Below are positions 1 to 6,301 of a stretch of DNA of 6,656 bases, piece by piece. The notes under the pieces are model-generated. The model did no database searches and was not told the DNA's origin. It saw nothing but the letters and a program-made list of their open reading frames with translations. This DNA is from JBDKTH01 sp964558295 (GTDB taxonomy: Bacteria; Planctomycetota; Planctomycetia; Pirellulales; Thermoguttaceae): positions 1-6,656 of the forward strand of contig CAZLDQ010000271.1 in assembly GCA_964558295.1 (NCBI GenBank), given 5' to 3'. Both the position numbers and the translations under genes were made by a program. How positions within the stretch are numbered: position 1 is the first letter of the stretch; every line of letters starts with the position of its first letter.

Positions 1-458
1 CGCCGGCCACGCCCCCCGCCGCGTCCAGCCCCGCAAGGGGTGAGGCTCACCCCGCCCCCGCCCCTCACGCTTTGCCGCCGGCCTCACTGGACCCCCACGA
101 ACCGCCCCCCCGCCTGGCCCGGTCATATCCCGAACTCCCGCTGCCACCGAGCTCCCACCAGGAGGCGGCGCGCGGGATTGGACTACTCGGCCCGACCTAC
201 GAACCGCCCCCACAACGAACCCATACGATTGTTGATGGAGACACCTTGCCTGCGCTGGCCAAACGATACCTGGGGAGCGTCGATCGGGCCGCGGACCTCT
301 TTGAGGCCAATCGATATCTGCTTACCGACCCAGAGGTCCTGCCAATCGGTGTGGAACTCGAGATCCCTCCACGCCGCCCCGAGCCGCCGACGGCTGCCAG
401 CGCATTAGCCGCGCCTCCCTTGGTGCCCGTCCAGCCTCGGCCCTCACTCAATCGCTAA
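1..458 (+). CDS. LysM domain protein, C-terminal part (5' end outside window)
   Basis: The reading frame is open from the left edge (first full codon at nt 3) to a TAA at 456-458, so this is the last ~151 residues of a longer protein; an internal TTG near nt 72 is not a likely start. The visible part begins with a Pro/Ala-rich linker. One LysM module follows (about nt 219-374) with the typical order: an HTIVDGDTL opening, an LAKRYLG helix, a DLFEANRYLL helix and the closing PIGVELEIP strand. The protein ends in a Pro-rich tail. LysM modules bind N-acetylglucosamine polymers such as peptidoglycan, so an envelope role is likely. The spacing with FEANR and a closing IP resembles C-terminal LysM modules of the XkdP/YgaU type. 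The missing N-terminus prevents a more exact name. It converges on the hydrolase-like gene with a 19-bp gap. Confidence 0.85.
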   Translation, partial: PATPPAASSPARGEAHPAPAPHALPPASLDPHEPPPRLARSYPELPLPPSSHQEAARGIGLLGPTYEPPPQRTHTIVDGDTLPALAKRYLGSVDRAADLFEANRYLLTDPEVLPIGVELEIPPRRPEPPTAASALAAPPLVPVQPRPSLNR

Positions 459-477
459 GCGACAACCGAAGAAGCCA

Positions 478-1512
478 TCACTTGCTGCGTTTGACCCAGG
501 GATAGTCCTGTGAAGCCAGACGGGCTTCGACAAAGCTGGCGACGAGATTCTCGACCGTCACCTTGCCGCGCGACCCCCGCACACTCAGCGATTCCAGCCC
601 AAGCAGCTTGGCCCCCTGGAGCTTCGTGTCCAGTTCGAAGAAGAACACAGTCCGTTTCTGAGGCGGCAGGTCGCTCTCATCACGTTTGATGACGCGGTGC
701 AACCGGCGGGCATCGGAGAGCGCGTCGTGGTCTCCCCCACCAACAATGAGCAGCATCGAAATCTGCTCGCGCAAAGCCGGATGGTCGATTGCCGCATTGA
801 TCGGCAGTCCGGGGAAGGACCACTTGGGCGAGATCAACACCAAGCCTTTCACGTCCTGGCCTTGCTTCAGGCCGGTGAGGATCGGCCAACTCCAATCCAG
901 CTTGGCCCACTGAATGGCGACCGACGCCCCCATTTCCGCCCCCACCACGCAAAGCTTGTTGATGTTCAACTCTCCTTCGTCGTTTCGCCGACGGAGGAAG
1001 CTCTTGATCGCTTCCATATCATAGGCGACCATCGCTTCGTAGTCGGCCGGTTTGAGACGCAGATTGTCGACCTCGCGAATCTGGCCCCCGACCATCACTT
1101 GCGAACTCTCGCCAAAACCACGCAAGTCGGGGACAAGCACGGCATGGCCCCGCTGTTGCAACAGAGGAGCCAGGGTGGTGTACTCCTTACGGTCGCCTTT
1201 CGAGGAATGGAGAAGGATCACGGGGACCGTGTCTTTCCCCTTGGTCCCCGGGTAGAAGGTCCCCTTGAGCATCACCCCATCCCGGGTAAGCAGGTCGTTC
1301 CCTTTGAGTTCGATCGGTGGCGGCAGTTCCTTCTTTTCCTTGCTTGACTGGGGCTCCGGTGCAGCCTTTGGAGAAGGTTTCGCCTGGGCCCACCCGACGG
1401 AGACACTGGCCAACGGCAACAGGACGGCCAAGGCCAAGCACCACCAAGTATGTCCGAAGGTGGGCCCCAGGGTCGTCGAAAGGCCAGCCGACTGGAGTTG
1501 TCGAACAAACAT
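478..1512 (-). CDS. Secreted alpha/beta-hydrolase-fold protein with an atypical (Glu) nucleophile elbow
   Basis: 344 residues, ATG start with a GGGAG ribosome-binding site 6 nt upstream (1519-1523). Residues about 24-44 are hydrophobic and end in A-Q-A before Lys45, a probable signal peptidase I site; a Lys/Pro/Glu-rich linker follows to about residue 68. The rest is an alpha/beta-hydrolase fold: strand and oxyanion region VPVILLHSS (97-104), DLRGFGESS (129-137), the elbow strand LCVVGAEMGAS (188-197), LVLISP (225-229) and LLIVGGGDHD (254-263). Canonical enzymes have G-x-S-x-G at the elbow; here it is G191-A-E193-M-G195. Asp261 sits where the acid is expected, but no His follows the last strand (TVFFFEL, 288-294), so two of three triad residues look absent. 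It may be a non-catalytic, binding or structural member acting outside the cytoplasm. The fold is clear; the substrate and role are unknown. Confidence 0.88.
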   Translation of the reverse strand: MFVRQLQSAGLSTTLGPTFGHTWWCLALAVLLPLASVSVGWAQAKPSPKAAPEPQSSKEKKELPPPIELKGNDLLTRDGVMLKGTFYPGTKGKDTVPVILLHSSKGDRKEYTTLAPLLQQRGHAVLVPDLRGFGESSQVMVGGQIREVDNLRLKPADYEAMVAYDMEAIKSFLRRRNDEGELNINKLCVVGAEMGASVAIQWAKLDWSWPILTGLKQGQDVKGLVLISPKWSFPGLPINAAIDHPALREQISMLLIVGGGDHDALSDARRLHRVIKRDESDLPPQKRTVFFFELDTKLQGAKLLGLESLSVRGSRGKVTVENLVASFVEARLASQDYPWVKRSK

Positions 1513-1580
1513 GATGCGCTCCCATCTCCATCAAAAGGGGTAATCACACAAGCAGTCAGGGAGGACTCCTCTTAAAGTCT

Positions 1581-1609
1581 ATGGTAAGTCCCGTAAGCGT
1601 CTTCGTCAA
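1581..1609 (-). promoter_or_regulatory. Predicted sigma-70-type promoter of the hydrolase-like gene
   Basis: Read on the minus strand, TTGACG (1609-1604) is separated by 17 nt from TACCAT (1586-1581). This matches 5/6 and 4/6 positions of the -35 and -10 consensus. Transcription would start near 1574, giving a leader of about 60 nt before the ATG at 1512. GGTAAG and CTTACC words flank and overlap the -35 region and could pair or bind a regulator, but that is speculation. Confidence 0.5.
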
Positions 1610-1768
1610 CGCAGCTTACCTCGATGTAGGGAATCAGCCCACCCCTGCAGCCCCTAGTAATGGCCTCTGGAGGGAACGTCCTCCGTAGCATTCCGGCGTC
1701 TCGTTGCCCCGAAACACCACGGAGGTGCTCGCTCCAGGTTGTGTTCGTCAACCCTCAGCAGGACGCGG

Positions 1769-1800
1769 GGCAAATGGAGAGTGAACAATGCAGAATGAGA
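1769..1800. repeat. Degenerate 7-bp tandem repeat
   Basis: On the plus strand the sequence parses into 7-mers GGCAAAT, GGAGAGT, GAACAAT, GCAGAAT followed by GAGA. On the minus strand this reads ATTCTGC, ATTGTTC, ACTCTCC, ATTTGCC, i.e. a worn ATTCNNC heptad. The same ATTC-led, 7-bp register appears between rny and the phosphodiesterase gene, which supports a shared repeat type; the copies here are strongly diverged. Confidence 0.4.
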
Positions 1801-1939
1801 GGAAGCCATTGTCCTCGGCGGTCACGTCCCAGGTAGCTTCAACCACGCGGAGGACATGCTGTCGCAAAACGCAGCCGCGGACGGCATATCTCGGAAGTGC
1901 GAACGGGGCACCTCGAAAGGACTCAGAGCTCCGCAAGAC

Positions 1940-2602
1940 TCAGTTGTGAAGGGCCATGGCATCCATGGCAAAGTGGGCGTAGGGATCGTGCCGATAGAAG
2001 AGGATCCCGATATAGTCGGCGAGCACCCCCAAAAACTCCTTGCGGAAATCGGACTCCTGCACTTCAGCAGCAGAAACCACATGGTTCGGCGGATAAACCA
2101 CCTGCGGCAGCTGCTTTTCGAAGGCTAGCTCCTTCTTCTGGCAGTCGTAGACTTTGACACTGACGCGGGCCTTCCCCTGATAGACCGTCTGGCCTTCATA
2201 AATGTTGAATTGTTCCAGATCGATGCCGACAACCATATCGGCTTTCATCGCCTTACCAACTTGCGTGTACTCTTCCCACGAATGCTCGTCGATCCAGTTT
2301 TCCACCTTGCCCTGATCGACGATCTCGATCTTCTTGACATTCCGTTTCAGCAAGAGGCCGACTGCTCGGCTAAGATCCTGGGCCACATGCGAATCCCGGT
2401 AGGCCAAGCCGACCAGGGGCCGACAGACCACGGCCACCTTCTTCCCCTTAAGCCCTTCATAGTCGCCGGGCACCTCTCTGCCGCGGATTAGATACACGGC
2501 GGTGACGAGCGCGTCTGTGCAACCCGTACTGACCAGCATGACCGCCACCAGGGCCAGCCCAATCGCCAGACGGTTCCAACGCAACGCAGCAGGACGATCC
2601 AT
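1940..2602 (-). CDS. Putative lipoprotein of unknown function
   Basis: 220 residues from the ATG at 2602. That start is chosen because GAGG (2610-2613) lies 7 nt upstream; an ATG two codons earlier (2608) would leave only 1 nt of spacing, and a longer reading from further upstream runs over the end of the DUF2752 gene. Residues 1-27 are a lipoprotein signal (Arg-containing N-region, hydrophobic LAIGLALVAVMLV, then VSTGC), with Cys28 as the predicted lipidated residue. The mature part alternates strands and helices: a KVAVVCRPLVG strand (55-64), a paired-helix-like stretch with KKIEIVDQGKV (90-100), ADMVVGIDLEQFNIYEG (121-137), and KARVSVKVYDC (144-154). That layout recalls small lipoproteins that assist envelope complexes, but I recognise no named family. 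It probably shares a transcript with the DUF2752 gene 55 nt upstream. Confidence 0.82.
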   Translation of the reverse strand: MDRPAALRWNRLAIGLALVAVMLVSTGCTDALVTAVYLIRGREVPGDYEGLKGKKVAVVCRPLVGLAYRDSHVAQDLSRAVGLLLKRNVKKIEIVDQGKVENWIDEHSWEEYTQVGKAMKADMVVGIDLEQFNIYEGQTVYQGKARVSVKVYDCQKKELAFEKQLPQVVYPPNHVVSAAEVQESDFRKEFLGVLADYIGILFYRHDPYAHFAMDAMALHN

Positions 2603-2609
2603 CGTCATA

Positions 2610-2613
2610 CCTC
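2610..2613 (-). promoter_or_regulatory. Ribosome-binding site deciding the lipoprotein start
   Basis: GAGG on the minus strand, 7 nt before the ATG at 2602 and only 1 nt before the ATG at 2608. It favours the downstream start, which also places the hydrophobic signal segment close to the N-terminus. Confidence 0.6.
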
Positions 2614-2657
2614 GTAAGGCAGTGAGAAAAGCAGCGACATCCTTGTCGCCGAAAAGC

Positions 2658-3134
2658 CTACTCGGCCAGTACTCGCACACTCCATTCGACGAGCATTGCG
2701 ACCGCCAGCAATGTGGCGACCCAGGCTCCGGTGGTGCTATTGGGCGTCCAGCCGAGCCAACGTCCCCGCCAGGCCACCAGCAGCAGCCACACGGCAGCCA
2801 CCAGGTCAAGCCCGCCTAACGCGGTCCCCACGAGGTGGGTCTCGCAGGCGGCCACCACATGCCCATGTGCCAAGTGGCTCCAAGCGGTCGTCATGCCGCA
2901 TGATGGACACCGAACGCCAAACAAAACCAGAAACGTGCAAGGCGGCAGGCCCAACTGCTGATGCGTGCCGTAGCCACAGGCCTCCGCATGGAGTAAGCCC
3001 GCAACCCCAAACAGCGTCAACAACGCTAGCGCCAACACCACCACCTGCAGGCGGTGCCGCCCGGATAACCTGGTCAACTCTCGTTCACGGTTCGCAGTCA
3101 CACGTGCCAAATGGTTGGGAGAAGATAGCGACAA
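2658..3134 (-). CDS. DUF2752 family membrane protein
   Basis: 158 residues with predicted membrane helices at about 29-50, 99-122 and 135-156. Between the first two lies the DUF2752 signature: Cys66 in GLPPCTF, then C76-P-S-C79-G-M-T-T-A. The two cysteine sites suggest metal or redox chemistry, but the family has no established function that I can cite. The TTG start at 3134 has AGGGG (3142-3146) 7 nt upstream. Other in-frame starts (TTG at 3110, GTG at 3101, TTG at 3077) lack a well-placed site, so the N-terminal ~25 polar residues are the least certain part. The frame is closed upstream by a stop at 3195-3197. The lipoprotein gene follows after 55 nt, so both are probably co-transcribed. 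Confidence 0.85.
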   Translation of the reverse strand: MSLSSPNHLARVTANRERELTRLSGRHRLQVVVLALALLTLFGVAGLLHAEACGYGTHQQLGLPPCTFLVLFGVRCPSCGMTTAWSHLAHGHVVAACETHLVGTALGGLDLVAAVWLLLVAWRGRWLGWTPNSTTGAWVATLLAVAMLVEWSVRVLAE

Positions 3135-3141
3135 CGGACAA

Positions 3142-3166
3142 CCCCTGCAAGGTCGATTCCTCCCCT
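3142..3166 (-). promoter_or_regulatory. Two ribosome-binding sites ahead of the DUF2752 gene
   Basis: AGGGG at 3142-3146 is spaced 7 nt from the TTG start used for DUF2752. A stronger site, AGGGGAGG (3159-3166), is spaced 8 nt from a TTG at 3150 in another frame. That frame would encode a 21-residue peptide ending at 3085, overlapping the DUF2752 start. It may be a translated leader or a chance purine run. Confidence 0.4.
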
Positions 3167-3250
3167 GAGCACAGGTACTGTCCGCACAAACTGATCACGA
3201 CGCGCGCCGAATCTGATCGGTCAGCGACTACCGCGCAAACACCGGAAAGC

Positions 3251-4102
3251 CTAGGCCGTCCCCTTCCCCCCCCCAGCCTTCGTACTCTGTTTCTCAGCCA
3301 GGGCACTGAGCCGCTCAACGTCGGCTTGGCGAACGGTGATGCGGCGGATGCTCAGAGCGCGGCCCGTGACCGGATCCGCATCAACGATCGCCCCATTGAT
3401 CCGCAGATCCTCGGAGGCCACCTCGAAATGGGTGGGACGGAAGGTCCGGGTCGTTTCCAAAACCCGGTCGATCCGGCGGCCCAAAATGCTTTCATGGGGC
3501 CCGGTCATCCCCACATCGCACTGGAAGGCCGTGCCATGGGGCAGCAGACACTCATCAGCCGTCGGCACATGGGTATGGGTCCCCAGGACGGCTGTTACGC
3601 GCCCGTCCAGGTGCCGGCCCATGACCTGCTTATCGCTGGTCGCCTCGGCATGGAAGTCGACCATCACGACCTTTACGTCGGCCGGAATCCGCGACAAGAC
3701 GCGATCGGAGGCCTGGAAGGGACAATCGACCGGCGACATGAAGACGCGTCCCAAGAGGGTAAACACGGCCACACGTGTTCCGTTGCGTGCCCGAACCACG
3801 GTGAACTCCTTGCCCGGGGCCCGCTCCGGGTAGTTGGCCGGCCGCACAATCCTCGACTCACTATCGAGAATCGGGAAGATCTCGCGGCGGCGAAAGGCGT
3901 GATCGCCCAGCGTGATACAGTCCACCCCGGCGAGGATCAATTCCTGATAGATCGCCGGCGTCAGCCCAGAACCGCCGGCGGCGTTCTCCGCGTTGGCGAT
4001 GACGAAGTCCAGTCTTTCCTCCAACCGCAACCCGGGCATCGCGCGAAGCACGATCTGCCGCCCCGGTTTTCCCACAATGTCGCCAATCAGCAGTAGTCGC
4101 AC
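3251..4102 (-). CDS. ymdB: TIGR00282 / YmdB-family metallophosphoesterase
   Basis: 283 residues from GTG at 4102, chosen because it gives the N-terminus MRLLLIGDIVG, matching the MRILFIGD-type start of the family; a TTG at 4108 would add two residues and neither has a strong ribosome-binding site. The family is a calcineurin-like phosphodiesterase with a two-metal centre; Bacillus subtilis YmdB hydrolyses 2',3'- and 3',5'-cyclic nucleotides. In numbering from this start the ligands are all visible: Asp8 (GDIVG), Glu39 and Asn40 (NAEN), Asp67 and His68 (LGDH), His151 (DFHAEATSDK), and His176 and His178 (GTHTHVPTAD), followed by CDVGMTGP. The usual GNH is GDH here, a conservative ligand change. 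The protein is slightly longer than the ~265-residue norm owing to a short Gly/Lys tail. It lies downstream of rny on the same strand, as in Bacillus, supporting a link to RNA turnover. Cytoplasmic. Confidence 0.93.
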   Translation of the reverse strand: MRLLLIGDIVGKPGRQIVLRAMPGLRLEERLDFVIANAENAAGGSGLTPAIYQELILAGVDCITLGDHAFRRREIFPILDSESRIVRPANYPERAPGKEFTVVRARNGTRVAVFTLLGRVFMSPVDCPFQASDRVLSRIPADVKVVMVDFHAEATSDKQVMGRHLDGRVTAVLGTHTHVPTADECLLPHGTAFQCDVGMTGPHESILGRRIDRVLETTRTFRPTHFEVASEDLRINGAIVDADPVTGRALSIRRITVRQADVERLSALAEKQSTKAGGGKGTA

Positions 4103-4120
4103 GAGCAAGACTTTCTAAGG

Positions 4121-4239
4121 GAATGATGAATGATCAAGGAGGAATGCTGAACGTCAGATGCGAAGCCGTGGCAGTTCAATCCATCGCCGATACTCCGAAT
4201 CCCGCAATCATCCCCCTCTTCATTATTCATCATTCGTCA
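4121..4239. repeat. Heptad repeats forming inverted arms between rny and ymdB
   Basis: The left arm reads in 7-mers GAATGAT, GAATGAT, CAAGGAG, GAATGCT, GAACGTC (4121-4155). The right arm reads TTCATTA, TTCATCA, TTCGTCA (4219-4239). Bases 4121-4134 match the reverse complement of 4222-4235 at 13 of 14 positions, so a rny-ymdB transcript could form a hairpin enclosing about 87 nt. The arms occupy almost the full 141-nt gap. Confidence 0.6.
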
Positions 4240-4243
4240 TTTC

Positions 4244-5803
4244 CTACCTCGCCATCTCCGTATACCGTGTTTCCCGCAGCACGGTGACCTTGATTTCGCC
4301 TGGATAGGTCAGCCGTTCTTCAAAAGCTTTGACGATATCGCGGCAGATTTTAGCTGCCGATTCGTCGGTGGTATCCTTGGAATTGACGATCACGCGGAGC
4401 TCGCGGCCGGCCTGAATCGCATAGGCCTGCTCAACGCCCGTGAAGTCGGTGGCGATCGATTCGAGTTCTTCCATCCGCTTGATGTAGCGTTCGAGGGTTT
4501 CGCGGCGGGCCCCGGGGCGTGAAGCGCTGCAGGCGTCGGCGGCCGCCACAATCACCGTGTAAGGATTCTCCACGTTGAGATTGTCGTGGTGTCCCGCCGC
4601 GGCCTGGATCACTTCGGTCCGCTCACCGTAGCGTTTGAGAAGATCGGCGCCGATCTTCGGATGGCCGCCTTCGGCCTCGTGATCGGCCGCCTTGCCAATG
4701 TCGTGCAGCAAGCCGCAACGTCGGGCCAGCGTGCCGTCGAAGCCGATCTCTTCGGCGAGCATCCCAGCCACGAATCCCACCTCAATCGAATGCCGCAACA
4801 CGTTCTGACTGTAACTGGTACGGAACTGGAGCCGGCCGAGCAGGTTGACGATCCGCTCGTGGAGTCCGTGAACCCCAACCTCCTGGCAGGCCTCCTCGCC
4901 CACCTTCTGGATGTGCCGTTCGATCTCCTTCTGGGTCTCGGCGACGATCTCCTCGATCCGCGAGGGGTGAATCCGTCCGTCGGCAATAAGCTTGGTCAAC
5001 GAGAGCCGGGCGACCTCGCGGCGGATCATGTCAAAGGCACTGACAATAACGACTCCTGGGGTGTCGTCGATGATCACGTCGACCCCGGTGGCCTTTTCAA
5101 ACGCCCGGATGTTACGTCCTTCGCGGCCAATGATCCGCCCTTTCATCTCATCGCTAGGAATATCGACGGTGCTGGTCGTGGTTTCGGCCGTGTGGCTGGC
5201 GGCGTAGCGTTGCAGGCAGGTCAGCATGACCTCGCGGCTCTTCTCCTCGCAGATCTCGTTCAACTGCTTCTGGTGCTTGAGGATCACCGCTCCAGTTTCC
5301 TGTTGGAGCTGAGTCTCGAGCATTTCGAGCAATCGCCGCGTGGCGTCGTCGCGGCTTAAGCCGCTTAGTTCATGGAGTGTCTGCCGCTGGAGATCGAGCA
5401 GTTTGCCGAGTTCCTCCTTGCGACGATTGGCCTCCTGGATCCGCTCGGTCAGCTTCCGCTGGGTACTTTCGACGATCTTTTCCTGTTTGCGAATCTGTTC
5501 GGACTGCTGTTCCAAGGCATCTTGGCGTTTGTCGAGCAACCGCTCCCGCTCGTGGAGTTCTTCACGAATCTTCCGCAGCTCCTTCTCCCCCTCGGCCTTC
5601 TGCTGGATGGCCATTTCCTTGAGTTCCAGCTCACAGGCCCGGCGGCGGGTCTCCGCTTCCACCTCCGCGCGGTGGATGATCTCGCGTGCCTCCGATTCCG
5701 CATCCTTCCGACGCAGACGGTCCAACAGCTTCGTCAGTGCGAAGGTCAACCCCGAAGCCATCGCAATCAGAAGCACAAAAGCGAATACTTGTCCCAAATC
5801 CAC
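4244..5803 (-). CDS. rny: Ribonuclease Y
   Basis: 519 residues, close to the ~520 of Bacillus Rny. Rny is a membrane-anchored endonuclease that initiates mRNA decay and processes some structured RNAs. Domains in order: one N-terminal membrane helix (about 5-24); a long charged coiled coil rich in Glu, Arg, Lys and Gln (about 30-200); a KH RNA-binding domain with GRIIGREGRNIRAFE (222-236) containing the G-x-x-G loop at 226-229; and an HD phosphohydrolase domain with RHSIEVG (337-343), LLHDIGKA (365-372, catalytic His367-Asp368), GGH (379-381) and GHHD (404-407). The C-terminal domain ends in EMAR. The start is GTG, supported by GAGGGG (5811-5816) 7 nt upstream and by the immediate membrane helix. 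ymdB follows on the same strand after 141 nt. All key motifs are intact. Confidence 0.97.
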   Translation of the reverse strand: MDLGQVFAFVLLIAMASGLTFALTKLLDRLRRKDAESEAREIIHRAEVEAETRRRACELELKEMAIQQKAEGEKELRKIREELHERERLLDKRQDALEQQSEQIRKQEKIVESTQRKLTERIQEANRRKEELGKLLDLQRQTLHELSGLSRDDATRRLLEMLETQLQQETGAVILKHQKQLNEICEEKSREVMLTCLQRYAASHTAETTTSTVDIPSDEMKGRIIGREGRNIRAFEKATGVDVIIDDTPGVVIVSAFDMIRREVARLSLTKLIADGRIHPSRIEEIVAETQKEIERHIQKVGEEACQEVGVHGLHERIVNLLGRLQFRTSYSQNVLRHSIEVGFVAGMLAEEIGFDGTLARRCGLLHDIGKAADHEAEGGHPKIGADLLKRYGERTEVIQAAAGHHDNLNVENPYTVIVAAADACSASRPGARRETLERYIKRMEELESIATDFTGVEQAYAIQAGRELRVIVNSKDTTDESAAKICRDIVKAFEERLTYPGEIKVTVLRETRYTEMAR

Positions 5804-5810
5804 GGCGAAT

Positions 5811-5816
5811 CCCCTC
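5811..5816 (-). promoter_or_regulatory. Ribosome-binding site for the rny GTG start
   Basis: GAGGGG on the minus strand, 7 nt before the GTG at 5803. It fixes the start, because no in-frame ATG precedes the N-terminal membrane helix. Confidence 0.7.
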
Positions 5817-6136
5817 GTCTATCTTCGTCCGGAGCGAGTCCTCGACAATCGGTCAGCGACCAACCGCCCGGATTCACGGCAACCAACGAGGAGACCAAAC
5901 TGCTTGAGAGCGCCCCCGCCAACAGGGGCCCAACAGGACACAGACAGGTCTTGGCTAGATACGGGAACGCGGTGGGTCACAATGGCGCAGCGTTCCACGC
6001 CATTGCCCCCCGCCGCTCCAAACGAGCGCGAGGACAGAGAGCCAACGATCAGATTCTCTACCAAACGTTCCCAACTCAGGGTACACAATCCTCCAGCCAA
6101 ACGACGGGCTCACACGATGCAAGGCAACATCCCGCC

Positions 6137-6155
6137 CCCGGGCAGGCATCCCGGG
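6137..6155. other. GC-rich hairpin in rny leader
   Basis: CCCGGG, a 7-nt loop and CCCGGG give a 6-bp all-GC stem on either strand. No T-run follows on the minus strand, so it is not a standard intrinsic terminator. Confidence 0.4.
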
Positions 6156-6262
6156 AATCAGCACTGGAACCAATTGGACACGGTGCCCCCAGAGCCCACC
6201 GGCCAACAGCCCCAGACAATACTGAATCGCAATCAAAACGCCCTGCATCGAACGATCACTTC

Positions 6263-6274
6263 CCCAACGTTGGG
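6263..6274. promoter_or_regulatory. Perfect 12-bp palindrome, possible operator
   Basis: CCCAACGTTGGG is a perfect inverted repeat with no spacer, just after the predicted small RNA and before rny. The size and symmetry suit a dimeric regulator site. Nothing else in the sequence identifies the regulator. Confidence 0.3.
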
Positions 6275-6301
6275 TGGTTCTTGTGGCCAACTTTTGTTAA
6301 A

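Larger units (their letters stand above)
1513..1939. other. Intergenic region without a convincing gene
   Basis: This stretch lies between the hydrolase-like gene and the end of the lipoprotein gene. It holds the hydrolase promoter and leader, a small GAGGA-C-TCCTC palindrome (1561-1571) and a degenerate heptad repeat at 1769-1800. A 62-codon open frame on the minus strand (1748-1936) runs straight through the repeat, has no ribosome-binding site and no recognisable fold, so I do not call it. No clear hairpin plus T-run terminator follows the lipoprotein stop. Confidence 0.6.
5804..6301. other. Long rny upstream region without a convincing gene
   Basis: About 500 bp between the predicted small RNA and rny. 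It contains a perfect 12-bp palindrome CCCAACGTTGGG (6263-6274), a CCCGGG-N7-CCCGGG hairpin (6137-6155) without a following T-run, and a GCCCC/GGGGC hairpin on the minus strand near 5910-5930. The best open frame is minus 5955-6248 (97 codons from ATG). It has a hydrophobic first third (QGVLIAIQYCLGLLAGGLWG) but no well-placed ribosome-binding site and no recognisable family. I leave it uncalled; it may be a small membrane protein or simply rny leader DNA. Confidence 0.5.

Noticed and set aside
697..1347. 216-codon plus-strand open frame
   Set aside because: It lies opposite the hydrolase-like gene, which has a signal peptide, fold motifs and a ribosome-binding site; this frame has none.
1748..1936. 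62-codon open frame on the minus strand
   Set aside because: It is read through the degenerate heptad repeat, giving an FLSFCIVHSPF-type translation, and has no ribosome-binding site.
2603..2809. 69-residue N-terminal extension of the lipoprotein
   Set aside because: It overlaps the DUF2752 coding end, is Cys/Trp/Pro-rich, and would bury the lipoprotein signal inside the protein. A good ribosome-binding site supports the start at 2602.
2696..4096. 466-codon open frame on the plus strand
   Set aside because: It is antisense to the DUF2752 and ymdB genes, both of which have clear family motifs. Its own translation is Pro/Arg/His-rich with no fold, which is typical of the complement of GC-rich genes.
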